A stretch of 40,578 nucleotides of DNA from Deltaproteobacteria bacterium (GCA_029938605.1 JAOZUO010000065.1:1-40578); one strand, 5' to 3'; numbered from the stretch's first letter, positions 19,104-26,908 are shown. Translations and numbers: made by a program. The notes: generated from the sequence alone by a model not told the origin.

Positions 19104-19136
19104 GAGCCCGGTGCATTAGTAGTGCTCGCCGGGATC
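19104..19136 (+). ncRNA. Group II intron domain V
   Basis: A 33-nt hairpin with outer stem GAGCCCGG / CCGGGATC carrying the AGC catalytic triad and a G-A mismatch, inner stem GCA / TGC with a TTAGTAG loop, and the 3' CG bulge. The GGATCTGTGCGGGGGG continuation into domain VI is one I remember from related introns. It sits 10 nt after the maturase stop. Confidence 0.82.
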
Positions 19137-19206
19137 TGTGCGGGGGGTGCCCGAGAGGGACATTCCTACCGCGACTTCCTCTTCCCTTCCTCTTCCATGA
19201 TGGCCA

Positions 19207-19521
19207 TTACGCGGCCTCGCGGATGAGGCGCTCGGCGCCCAGGAGATTTTCCGCGACCAGGTTGGTCACCAGGGTGGCGGCCACGGGCGGCGGCTCGAAG
19301 AAGCGGATATTGCAGTCGCAGGTGCCTATTCGCTGGGCCAGGCGGCGCAGGGGCCGGACGCGCAGGGCGACGATGGCCGGGCTGAGTCGCCGGGTCAGGA
19401 TGTCGAATACCTCGTCGGCCGTGAGGCCGTGCCGCGGGCGATTGCACGCCGGGCAGTGGTGACAGTGACTGGGACTACGACTGGGACGGCGACTGGGACG
19501 GTGACTGTGACGGTGCGACAT
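19207..19521 (-). CDS. Small His/Ser/Arg-rich protein of unknown function
   Basis: 104 aa, starting at the ATG complementary to 19519-19521 with GGAGA upstream. Residues 1-24 alternate His, Arg, Ser and Pro (SHRHSHRPSRRPSRSPSHCH), encoded by a 12-nt DNA repeat. A CHHCPAC motif follows, then a compact segment (LTADEVFDILTRRLSPAIVAL, RRLAQRIGTCDCNIRFFEPPP, AENLLGAERLIREAA) that looks alpha-helical. The His/Cys start suggests metal binding; no family recognised. It lies directly after the intron 3' end, pointing toward it. Confidence 0.6.
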   Translation of the reverse strand: MSHRHSHRPSRRPSRSPSHCHHCPACNRPRHGLTADEVFDILTRRLSPAIVALRVRPLRRLAQRIGTCDCNIRFFEPPPVAATLVTNLVAENLLGAERLIREAA

Positions 19522-19786
19522 GGCTGCTTCTCCTTGGCTGACGTTCCTGGCCCCTAAGCAAAGCAAGGTCGGTGCCAGAATCGCCGCGCCCAGTCGCGCC
19601 CTGGATGGATTTCACGGATTGTAGTGTGGTACCAGGGTTTTGCGTGTCCGATGGAGGGCGCCAGTAGTTGCCAGCGGCGGGCGCCCAGGGGGGCGCCGGG
19701 CAGCAGCTCGTCGCGCGCCGGTCACCAGACGGTCACCGGGTCGTCGCCGACGAAGTGACCGGGTCGTCGCCAAGCTGGGATCTGCG

Positions 19787-21070
19787 CTACATCACGATCG
19801 TCTGACAACCGAGGATCACGTCCACCTGCACGGACTGACCGGCCATGACCGCCTCGCAGGCCGCGCCGATGAGCTCCACGTTCTCCTGGTCCGCGTCGTA
19901 GTCCCAGCAGCCCGGCGCGATGTCACACGAATTGGATGGGTCCGACCGCCGGGCCAGGTCCTGTACGTCGCCGTCCACCGTGGAGCGCACGTTCACCTCG
20001 GTGACCACCAGACCGCCGGGCGGATTGGGCAGCGCATAGGTGCAGCCCACGGTCTGTCCCCGCACCACGGAGATGGCGTCCGCCACGTTCTGCACCGAGA
20101 AGTTTCCCTGGGTCATGTCGAAGTGGCAGGACTCGGTGGGGTTGGACTCGGAGCAGTCGCCGGGAGGGGCGATGGGGTTCTGTGCGTCACAGGTGGCCGA
20201 CACGTAGTTGGGTGCCCCCGCCAGGGCCATGGAGCTCAAGGCGGCCCGCATCTGGTAGGGCGGCTCGTAGCATCCGTCCGCCGCGCAGGTGTCCGATCCG
20301 GGGACGCCGACGATGAACGTCAGCACCGGCGCGGTGGCGTCCTGCTCCAGCTGCTCGACCAGGGTCACGATGTTCTGCGGGTGCTCCCAGTCGTCGCAGG
20401 TGTTGCAGTCAGTGAAGGCGTTGCGGGTGGACAACGACGTGCAGCTGATGCTGCCGTCTGTGACTACCAGGAGCACCCGCTTGCCCTGCTGGGGCCAGGA
20501 CTGCAGATCCGCGCTGCTCCAGTAGATCGCGTCGTACAGGGGCGTGCCGTCGGGATCATTCGCCAGCGGGGCTTCGTTCGCCAGCCAATCCTTGATCTCC
20601 CGCCGGATCCCCGTGGCCGCGGTGGACTTGTCGATACCGGCCAGGGTGAGCGCCTTTTGCGGGAAGGCCGGGGCCGCGCAGCCCACCTCGGACAGAGCCC
20701 AGGAGATGCACGCCGGCGCGGACACCATCCCACTGGGGGCTGCATACAGACCCACGAAGGTAGTGTCGAAGACATCCTGATCCAGGGCCTGCACAATGGC
20801 CTGCGCGGCGAAGTTCCATCGGTTCTGATCCGCCATGGAGGCGCTCTTGTCCAACACCACGATCATGGCCAGGGGCGCCTGTTCGGCCACGTAGCTAGCC
20901 GTTACGCAGCTCCCCGCGTCTCCGTAGACGGTGCTGTCGTTCTGAACCTGGCCGTCGGGCAGCACGAAGCCGTCCCGAAAGGTCGCGTCCCAATTTGTGT
21001 CTCCTCCCACCTCGCCGCAGGAAAGAACTCCCAGCGCGACCATGCAAAGCAACGTTCCACGCCCAAACAT
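19787..21070 (-). CDS. von Willebrand factor A lipoprotein
   Basis: 427 aa. GGAGGT precedes the ATG whose complement is 21068-21070; the frame upstream is antisense to the next gene. Signal peptide with lipobox VLSC (Cys18), spacer, then a VWA domain whose metal-ion site starts IVVLDKSASM (Asp74, Ser76, Ser78). Later VLLVVTDGSISCTS and VLTFIVGVPGSDTC fit VWA strands. Many Cys suggest disulphides outside the cytoplasm. VWA proteins bind protein ligands through the metal ion. A GGCGCC-rich inverted element near 19680-19700 could end the transcript. The rest of the 265-nt gap to the previous gene shows only a short direct repeat (ACCGGGTCGTCGCC, twice, 19734-19771). Confidence 0.85.
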   Translation of the reverse strand: MFGRGTLLCMVALGVLSCGEVGGDTNWDATFRDGFVLPDGQVQNDSTVYGDAGSCVTASYVAEQAPLAMIVVLDKSASMADQNRWNFAAQAIVQALDQDVFDTTFVGLYAAPSGMVSAPACISWALSEVGCAAPAFPQKALTLAGIDKSTAATGIRREIKDWLANEAPLANDPDGTPLYDAIYWSSADLQSWPQQGKRVLLVVTDGSISCTSLSTRNAFTDCNTCDDWEHPQNIVTLVEQLEQDATAPVLTFIVGVPGSDTCAADGCYEPPYQMRAALSSMALAGAPNYVSATCDAQNPIAPPGDCSESNPTESCHFDMTQGNFSVQNVADAISVVRGQTVGCTYALPNPPGGLVVTEVNVRSTVDGDVQDLARRSDPSNSCDIAPGCWDYDADQENVELIGAACEAVMAGQSVQVDVILGCQTIVM

Positions 21071-21199
21071 GAGGTGACCTCCTGTGTCGATCCTTCTGAA
21101 TACCAGATCCACAGTAGCAAGAAATCCAACGTCCCGAAAGAAGCGCTTACTCCGCTCCCTACCGTGATCGTCTTCCTTCAGTGTTGATCTCATCGTGCG

Positions 21200-21228
21200 T
21201 TGCCGGTCCTGGGTTGCTCCGGTACCAT
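21200..21228 (+). promoter_or_regulatory. Candidate sigma-70 promoter giving a leaderless transcript
   Basis: TTGCCG (21200-21205), 17 bases, TACCAT (21223-21228), then seven bases to the ATG at 21236. Transcription would start on or next to the start codon. No ribosome site is present between. Confidence 0.5.
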
Positions 21229-21235
21229 GCGGGAC

Positions 21236-23281
21236 ATGTGCGCTGACGCGAGAGTGCCCAAAGGTCGGGCGGTGGGACTGCCCTTGACCGGTGCCGTGGA
21301 TCGGGGCGAGTTTCATAAGCGTCTGGCCGCGGCCCACTGCCTGGTGTGGTTGCATCCGTTGCCGTCCCCGATGGCAAGTGGAGTGGGCGTGGGTGCGGGC
21401 GTGGGTGCGGGCTTGGGTGTGGGCGTGGGTGCGGGCGTGGGTGTGGGTGTGGAAGGGGTACAGTGGCAGGAGGACGGCGAGGGGCAGCGGTCCTTGATTG
21501 TGGATCTGGATGTTCAGCCCGTGGTCACCTTGGCCCGGGAGGCGGTGGACCGGCCCAGCCTGGTTGTGCGGGACGGGGTGCTGGCGGTGCAGGTGCCGTC
21601 GGGCGAGGCGTACCTGGATGTGTCGCGCAGTCCCACCCGATTCGATTGGTCGCCCGACGAGGGGCTCCGTGTCTCCACGACGTCCGATCGTGCGGTGGTC
21701 TGGATCGGGCTCGACCAGCTCGGTGGGCGCCTCCATGGAGAGCCCGTGCCGGCGTGGTCCGCGGTGGGGGTGGGCCCGGTGGTTCTGTGGTACGTGCCCA
21801 GGCCGCCGGAGGACGCTCGAGCCCTGGTGACGCCGGCGCCCGGCGAGAGCCCGGATTTCTATGCCTTGTCCCAAGCCGCCGACGACCTGGTGCGGGACGT
21901 GCGACGGCGGGCCCAACGTCGGGTGGATGCGCCGCCCTCGTCGGCGCTGCCGGCCTGGTCCCACGGTGAGGGGTTCATTCTGGCGGGGGAGACCGGCGTG
22001 GGCAAGAACGTCCTGGCGCGGGCCGTGCGCCCGCGGGCCATGGCCGAGGGGCGCTTCTCCACGGTACAGCCGGAGGAGGTCCGCGGCTGGACCGACCTGG
22101 TGCCTTTCTATGGCGCGCGCAAGCTGGCCCACGACGGCCAGCGGGTCCGGGACCAGGACGGTCGCCTGGACGTGGTCAGCCACGACGACGGGGTGCTGCT
22201 GTTCGATGAGATCCACAGCCTGGACGACGAGTTCCGGTATCGGCTGCTGGAGTTGCTTACCTACTGGACCTTCCGTCCCCGGGGGGACAGCTCCGGGGTC
22301 AAGCCCATCCGTGGTCTGGCGCTCTTTGCCACGAGTCGGCTCGCCCAGGTGCGCGATCCGGGACAGTTCCCCGCGGACCTCTTCTTCCGCATGGGGGGCG
22401 ACACGAACGTGGTGGAGGTGCCGCCCCTGCGGGAGCGTCGCTGGGAGGTTCCCGGCCTGGCCCAGCGGGTGCTGCGACGGCTGTCGCGCCGGCAGCCCTC
22501 GGCGTCCGGGGAGACCAGCCTGAGCACCTCGGCGCGGCGCAAGCTGCTATTGCACCGCTGGCCGGGCAATTTCCGGGAGCTGGAGCAGTGCCTGGTGGAG
22601 GCGTTCAGCCTCACCGGCGCCGGCGGCGTTGTCCCCCCGGAGGCGCTCAAAATCGGCATCGATGAATCGGGCCCACACGTCCGGCCCCAGGTCCCGCCCC
22701 AACGCCAGGGCTCGTCACCATCCGAAGCGGCGGAGTCCACCGCGGGCACCGTGGGGCACCTGGCAACCGCGGACGTGGCCGAACCCCTCGGACTGCCGGA
22801 TCGCCCCCGCTGGCCGGACCTGTTCCTGCTGACCCACCGCCTGCCGGATCGAGCGGCCCTGACCGAGGTGCTGGTAGCCCACCGCAAGGGGCGCGGCCTG
22901 CCCGGGGCCAACGCGCGATCCGTGAACAAGGAGATCGGTCGGCTGATCCGGTGCGATCGTTTCCCCCGTTCCGACTGTCAGCGCTGCTTCTCCTGTCGAC
23001 TGGTGACCGGTGGACCCCGGGAGGTGATCTCCCGTCTGAGCCGTACGGCCTCGGATGCGGGGTTGGCGTCAGGCGGACTGGTCCCCTGGGTCGCACGCGG
23101 CGTCCAGAGACTGGTGGTGGATCGTCTGGGCCGCGACGCGGCGACCTGGCGCGGGGTCCGTGAGGCGCTGCAGAGTGCCGGAGGCTCGTCCCAACCCGAT
23201 CCCGAGGCGGCCCTGGAGGCAGCCCTCGCCGAGGTCGCGCGGGTACTGGGCGACGGCTCCGGGCGCTCAGGGCCTGAGTAG
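21236..23281 (+). CDS. AAA+ ATPase resembling sigma-54 activators but lacking GAFTGA
   Basis: 681 aa from the ATG at 21236; earlier in-frame ATG (21227) and TTG (21200) overlap the promoter. The N-terminal ~200 residues look like a diverged FHA-type beta domain carrying a (Gly-Val/Ala)n insert at ~49-72. The AAA+ core has Walker A GETGVGKN (251-258), Walker B VLLFDE (320-325), LFFRM near 384, and the sensor-II WPGNFRELE (442-450). This order matches bacterial enhancer-binding proteins, but at the position of the sigma-54-contacting GAFTGA loop it reads VPFYGARKLAHDG. The C-terminus has a CDRF..CQRCFSC Cys cluster and no evident Fis-type helix-turn-helix. It may remodel something other than sigma-54 polymerase. 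A membrane kinase gene follows 55 nt on. Confidence 0.78.
   Translation: MCADARVPKGRAVGLPLTGAVDRGEFHKRLAAAHCLVWLHPLPSPMASGVGVGAGVGAGLGVGVGAGVGVGVEGVQWQEDGEGQRSLIVDLDVQPVVTLAREAVDRPSLVVRDGVLAVQVPSGEAYLDVSRSPTRFDWSPDEGLRVSTTSDRAVVWIGLDQLGGRLHGEPVPAWSAVGVGPVVLWYVPRPPEDARALVTPAPGESPDFYALSQAADDLVRDVRRRAQRRVDAPPSSALPAWSHGEGFILAGETGVGKNVLARAVRPRAMAEGRFSTVQPEEVRGWTDLVPFYGARKLAHDGQRVRDQDGRLDVVSHDDGVLLFDEIHSLDDEFRYRLLELLTYWTFRPRGDSSGVKPIRGLALFATSRLAQVRDPGQFPADLFFRMGGDTNVVEVPPLRERRWEVPGLAQRVLRRLSRRQPSASGETSLSTSARRKLLLHRWPGNFRELEQCLVEAFSLTGAGGVVPPEALKIGIDESGPHVRPQVPPQRQGSSPSEAAESTAGTVGHLATADVAEPLGLPDRPRWPDLFLLTHRLPDRAALTEVLVAHRKGRGLPGANARSVNKEIGRLIRCDRFPRSDCQRCFSCRLVTGGPREVISRLSRTASDAGLASGGLVPWVARGVQRLVVDRLGRDAATWRGVREALQSAGGSSQPDPEAALEAALAEVARVLGDGSGRSGPE
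21385..21447 (+). repeat. Coding (Gly-Val/Ala/Leu)n tract, G-quadruplex-capable
   Basis: Eleven GGG runs separated by exactly three bases (6-nt period, e.g. GTGGGCGTGGGTGCGGGC) on the coding strand, encoding alternating Gly and Val/Ala/Leu in the AAA+ protein. It resembles the tract at 25-170 in the aldolase gene. Confidence 0.9.
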
Positions 23282-23317
23282 TCCCTTCCGTTCGTGGCGG
23301 TCTTTGGCGTATCATCG

Positions 23318-23334
23318 ACGGTCTGGAGGACCGT
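23318..23334 (+). promoter_or_regulatory. RNA hairpin covering the kinase ribosome-binding site
   Basis: ACGGTC (23318-23323), loop TGGAG, GACCGT (23329-23334): a perfect 6-bp stem two bases before the kinase ATG, with GGAGG (23325-23329) mostly in the loop. It could limit initiation on a long transcript from upstream. Confidence 0.5.
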
Positions 23335-23336
23335 AG

Positions 23337-25049
23337 ATGGAAGATCGTACATTGCCGCCCGGACCGTCGTCTCGCCCCTCGGGCAGTGGCACGTCCATGC
23401 CCACCCGGTCGGCGGTGGGAGTGATCGTGGACGGCCGGTATCGCATCGTGGAGCCCCTGGCGGCGGGAGGCATGGGCTCGGTCTATCTGGGCGAGCAGGA
23501 CAACCTGCATCGACAGGTGGCCATCAAGCTCATCCGTCAGCCGGATCCCGAGGACGCCGAGCGGTTCCGGCGGGAGGCCGAGGCCCTGGCGGCAGTGTCC
23601 CACCCGGCCATCGTGGAGGTGTACGACTATCTGCACGAGGACGCCGGCGACGTGAGCTACCTGGTGATGGCCTACGTGAAGGGCAACAACGTCGCCGATC
23701 ATGCGGCGGCCCAGCCCGGTGGCGTGTTGTTGCCCCTCGAGGGCGTGGAGCTCATGCTCCCGGTGGCCTCGGCCCTGGTGGAGCTGCACACCCACGCCAT
23801 CTTGCATCGCGACCTCAAGCCCGCCAACCTGGTGCGCTACGTGCGCGCGGATGGTCGCGCCGCCGTCAAGCTCGTGGACTTCGGCATCGCCCGGCGGGAG
23901 CAGGACGCGGGCCTTACCGCCGAGGGGCTCATTGTGGGCACGCCGCCATACCTGCCGGCCGAGGTGGTACTGGGGAAGCGCCACTCGGAGGCGTCGGACG
24001 TCTATGCCTTTGGCGCCACCCTGTATGAGCTGGTCGTCGGGGAGCCGCCCCACGGCACGGATGATATCCACCTGATCCTCAAGCGCATCATCCGGGAGGA
24101 CGTCCTTCTGCCCACGGCGCTCGCCGGGACCGAGCTGGGCGCCTTGTTGCTGCGTGTGCTGGTGCGCGAGCCCGAGGAGCGTCCGTCCATGCTGGAGGTG
24201 CTCGGAGAGCTGGAGAAGATCCGCCTGGTCCTGGTGCAGCAGACCGGAGATGTGGCCGCGTTGGTGGAGGCTACGCGGTCCATGTCCCGGGCCGATGAAT
24301 CCTCCACCACGGCCTTGCGCTCCACGCCTTCGACGCCCTCAGCCCCTGCCGCGCCGGCGTCGACCCCTTCCAGGGAGATGCCTACGTTGGCGGTCCGACC
24401 CCCTGGCTCAGCGCCCCTGGTGAGCGGTTCGCCCCCTTCGAGCCCGCTGCCCTGGGGGATCGCGGGTGCGGCCGTGGTGGTGGCGGTGGCGGTCACCGGA
24501 TATTTTACCTTACGCAGCGCGCCGGCGGACAAGTCGTCTGACACCCAGTCCACGGCGGCAGCTTCCGGCGGTGAGGCGGACGACCGGGCCCAGGGCCGGT
24601 TGGCCATGGATCCCACCGAAGCGCCGGGGTCCATGCGTTCGACCCCCATGCGACTTGTGCGCCCACGTCCGGTTCCTGCGCGGCCTGTCGTTGGCGTTGG
24701 CGCCGGCGCGACCGCGGCCGCTCCCGAGGAGATCCCCGCCGCGGACCTGGCCCACCAGAAGGCGCGGTGCACCGGAAAAAGCGAGGCCTACGCCATGTTC
24801 AAATGGGCCAACAAGCTCCGGACAGTCAAGGCGCATTGGCCCAGGGTCAAGGCCATCTACGCGGCGTTGTTGGACTGCAAGCATACTTCCGCCGGCCAGC
24901 GTCGTTGGGTGACCTATCGCCTCGCTCGGTTGCACTTCCGAGCCGGCGCCTGCGGCCACGCGGAGCGCAGATGGAAGCAATACCTGGCCGCGGCGCGGGT
25001 CGTCGGGAAGCCACCGGCCCGCCGCCCTCCCTGCAGGGTGCGCAAATGA
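23337..25049 (+). CDS. Transmembrane Ser/Thr protein kinase (Hanks type)
   Basis: 570 aa. Kinase domain at ~33-300: Gly loop AAGGMGSVY (42-50), VAIK with Lys64, HRDLKPAN (157-164), DFG (181-183), activation segment ending GTPPYLPAE (201-209), and DVYAFG. All catalytic residues are present, so it should phosphorylate Ser/Thr on unknown partners. A Pro/Ser/Thr-rich juxtamembrane stretch (~315-370) and one membrane helix (~372-392) follow. The outer part ends in a helical, TPR-like region (~455-570: YAMFKWANKLR, YRLARLHFRAGACGHAERRWKQYL). GGAGG is seven bases before the ATG but lies in a hairpin. The next gene overlaps the stop by four bases, so the pair is translationally coupled. Confidence 0.93.
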   Translation: MEDRTLPPGPSSRPSGSGTSMPTRSAVGVIVDGRYRIVEPLAAGGMGSVYLGEQDNLHRQVAIKLIRQPDPEDAERFRREAEALAAVSHPAIVEVYDYLHEDAGDVSYLVMAYVKGNNVADHAAAQPGGVLLPLEGVELMLPVASALVELHTHAILHRDLKPANLVRYVRADGRAAVKLVDFGIARREQDAGLTAEGLIVGTPPYLPAEVVLGKRHSEASDVYAFGATLYELVVGEPPHGTDDIHLILKRIIREDVLLPTALAGTELGALLLRVLVREPEERPSMLEVLGELEKIRLVLVQQTGDVAALVEATRSMSRADESSTTALRSTPSTPSAPAAPASTPSREMPTLAVRPPGSAPLVSGSPPSSPLPWGIAGAAVVVAVAVTGYFTLRSAPADKSSDTQSTAAASGGEADDRAQGRLAMDPTEAPGSMRSTPMRLVRPRPVPARPVVGVGAGATAAAPEEIPAADLAHQKARCTGKSEAYAMFKWANKLRTVKAHWPRVKAIYAALLDCKHTSAGQRRWVTYRLARLHFRAGACGHAERRWKQYLAAARVVGKPPARRPPCRVRK

Positions 25050-25405
25050 CCTACGACGACCTTTGCATGGGAGGGATGCCGAGGTGGGCCTCGGCGGTGA
25101 GCATGGTCAGCTTCTGGATCGTCGGCATGAAGACTTCGGGAAATGTGTCGGATCTGAACAACATCATGATGGCGGTGTTCTTCGCCAGCTTCATGGCCCT
25201 GGCGCTGCTCATCGCGCCGGATCGTCCCAAGAAGCCGAAGCAAGCCCTGCAGCCCGGGCAGCCGCCGCAAGGCTATCCCGGAGCCCCGCCCCAGGGTTAC
25301 CCCGGCGCCCCGCAACAGGGCTACCCCGAGGGCCAAGCGCCCCAGGCAGCTCCGCTCCAGCCCCCGCCCGCCGGCTACGATCCCAACGGCAAACCCCAAA
25401 GCTAG
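25046..25405 (+). CDS. Small membrane protein with QGYP repeats
   Basis: 119 aa, starting at the ATG that overlaps the kinase stop (ATGA); an in-frame upstream extension is only antiphase reading of the kinase gene. Residues ~8-24 form a hydrophobic or amphipathic helix (MPRWASAVSMVSFWIVG), and ~35-51 a clear membrane helix (MMAVFFASFMALALLIA). A soluble tail contains PQGYPGAP, PQGYPGAP and QQGYPEGQ units, disordered and low in charge, and ends in PNGKPQS. No enzyme motif. The tight coupling suggests a partner or anchor of the kinase; the repeat could mediate weak multivalent contacts. Function unknown. Confidence 0.72.
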   Translation: MTYDDLCMGGMPRWASAVSMVSFWIVGMKTSGNVSDLNNIMMAVFFASFMALALLIAPDRPKKPKQALQPGQPPQGYPGAPPQGYPGAPQQGYPEGQAPQAAPLQPPPAGYDPNGKPQS

Positions 25406-25456
25406 TTTCACCGTGGATCCCACCGGGTTCGAAGGGCTGCGTGCTATGGTTCGCCC

Positions 25457-26320
25457 ATGACGCCGCCGCGGATCACGTATGGCCCCTTTGGGTTTCGCTG
25501 GGGGTTTGTGGGGATCGCGTTGGTGGCGGGGGCCATGGCGGTGGGCATGGTCATTTTGCAGAGAGATATTCGCCGGGGATCACAGCTGCGCTGCGAGCGA
25601 TTGTCGTCGCGGGCTCCACAGAAACCGCAGCGCCCTGGGGAGGTGGATGGTCGGCTCCTTCGGTGTACCAGTCGCAAGGGATCCCGGAGCCGCTCCTTCA
25701 ATCTGGAGGGCGTACGCGGCGCACGCATCGGGCGTCAGCACAAGACCGAAACCTACGAGGTCTATCTGACCTATGCGGACGGGTCTACGCAGCGGGTGCT
25801 GCCGAACGGTCGCGCCGTGCAGCTCCGCTTCGGCTCCACGGACAAGGTCACCGCCCTCGAGGCGGTCCGCCGGTTCGAGTTGTTTCTGAACGACCCGTCT
25901 CAGCGTCGTTTGGAGCTGATTCTGCCGGCAGCCACCAGCACGGTGGTTTTCATGGGCGTGGCGTGTCTGCTGCTCGGGTTGGTGTTTTTGTACGCGCTGT
26001 TTCATGCCCTGAGGGCCATGTGCTGTTTCACCATCGAGCGCTCAGTGGGGCCCCACACCCTCACGGTGAAATGCAGCCTGCTGTCCATCTCCCTGGGAAC
26101 CCGCACCCTGAACGTGGCCGATGTCACCCGGGTGGCGGTGGAGCGCATGGCCCTGGACCGGCTCCTCGGGGTGCTGGACATCAAGTCCGCCCAGGGGGGA
26201 CGCATCGCCCTGTACGACGACGATACGGACGTCCCCTTGGCACACCTGACCCGCGCTCCCTACCCGGGAACGCGTCAGCACGACCAGACCGCCGAGGCTC
26301 TGCGCTCACTGCTGGCTTAG
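25457..26320 (+). CDS. Two-helix membrane protein of unknown function
   Basis: 287 aa. First helix at ~16-34 (WGFVGIALVAGAMAVGMVIL), an extracytoplasmic region of ~120 residues rich in basic and beta-forming residues (RSFNLEGVRGARIG, YEVYLTYADGSTQRVLPNGR), second helix at ~157-178 (VVFMGVACLLLGLVFLYALF), then a C-terminal region with TLTVKCSLLSISLGTRTLNVADVTRV, which resembles a short PH-like membrane-protein domain. It is on the same strand, 51 nt after the QGYP gene, so it may belong to that unit. A TATGGT box six bases before the ATG could also give it its own promoter. It converges on the next gene. Confidence 0.7.
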   Translation: MTPPRITYGPFGFRWGFVGIALVAGAMAVGMVILQRDIRRGSQLRCERLSSRAPQKPQRPGEVDGRLLRCTSRKGSRSRSFNLEGVRGARIGRQHKTETYEVYLTYADGSTQRVLPNGRAVQLRFGSTDKVTALEAVRRFELFLNDPSQRRLELILPAATSTVVFMGVACLLLGLVFLYALFHALRAMCCFTIERSVGPHTLTVKCSLLSISLGTRTLNVADVTRVAVERMALDRLLGVLDIKSAQGGRIALYDDDTDVPLAHLTRAPYPGTRQHDQTAEALRSLLA

Positions 26321-26382
26321 CCAGCGTTGGTGGGCGGGGATGGTGTGGCCGTCGGGGGCCACGTCCGCGCCGGTGGCGGGCC

Positions 26383-26889
26383 TCAGGGGCAGGCGCTGAA
26401 TTTGACGGTCAGGGATGGGCGGCGAAGCGGGTCGTCCAGGTAGTCGCTGCTGGTTAGGACTACGGCCCGATAGTGCTCCTCGGTCTGGAGCTTCAGGCGA
26501 AATCCGAAGTTGCTGGCCGGGGTGGAGAACCAGCTGTTTACCATGGCGGTGAGGTCCACCTGGAGGTCCGCGGTGGAGGAGCTCGGTGGCCCCACCGTGA
26601 CGGTGGAGCCGGTGTCCACGAGGGGCTGGTTGTTCCAGGTGATCACCTGCTCATCCCAGGCTTGGACCACCCGGGAGATCTCGGTCTCGAGGGTGTTTCC
26701 GTCGTCGCACATCTCACCGTCGTCCAACAGGAGGTTCCCGCACAGGTCATCGTCACCACTTGGGCTCCCGGTGGCACAACCCAGGGCTCCCGCGAAAACA
26801 ATCGCGGCAATCCAATACGATAACCAGTAAGACGGCCGACAAGATGGCCAGCGCACCGTGCCCCGAAGTTTCGCGACCGCTGTGCTCAT
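26383..26889 (-). CDS. Mosaic lipoprotein: partial DUF4215 repeat joined to partial DNRLRE domain
   Basis: 168 aa from the ATG complementary to 26887-26889, with GGAGAAGAG as ribosome site; the frame 45 nt further upstream lacks one. Lipobox AGALGC is followed by one Cys repeat (LCGNLLLDDGEMCDDGNTLE) that breaks off, and immediately by the second half of a DNRLRE-like domain (VVQAWDEQVITWNNQPLVDTGS, VDLTAMVNSWF, FGFRLKLQ, RRPSLTVKFSAC). The first half of DNRLRE and the end of the Cys repeat are absent, consistent with an in-frame deletion that fused two modules. It is probably displayed at the surface. A TetR-like palindrome lies just upstream. Confidence 0.72.
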   Translation of the reverse strand: MSTAVAKLRGTVRWPSCRPSYWLSYWIAAIVFAGALGCATGSPSGDDDLCGNLLLDDGEMCDDGNTLETEISRVVQAWDEQVITWNNQPLVDTGSTVTVGPPSSSTADLQVDLTAMVNSWFSTPASNFGFRLKLQTEEHYRAVVLTSSDYLDDPLRRPSLTVKFSACP

Positions 26890-26908
26890 GGCTCTTCTCC
26901 CTCCGGGT

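Larger units (their letters stand above)
17258..19175 (+). mobile_element. Group II intron (retroelement)
   Basis: The 5' end GTGCG at 17258 fits the group II consensus, and the following GCCGGCACAAACCGGC and GGTGTTGAGGATGAAAGT match domain I starts I know. A candidate EBS1, GGGACG at 17444-17449, can pair with IBS1 TGTCCC (17252-17257) just before the splice site (five Watson-Crick pairs plus one G-U). The RT/maturase gene lies in domain IV, domain V at 19104-19136, and domain VI ends near CTACCGCGAC, giving a 3' end close to 19175 (a few bases uncertain). Total ~1.9 kb. Domains I-III occupy 17258-17620 as structured RNA. Confidence 0.88.

Noticed and set aside
19680..19780. Repeated ACCGGGTCGTCGCC as a phage or integrase attachment site
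   Set aside because: Only two short copies close together, no tRNA and no integrase nearby.
21071..22216. Upstream extension of the VWA lipoprotein frame, including a His/Thr-rich run
   Set aside because: It is the reverse reading of the Gly-Val repeat and AAA+ gene; the VWA gene has its own ribosome site and signal peptide at 21070.
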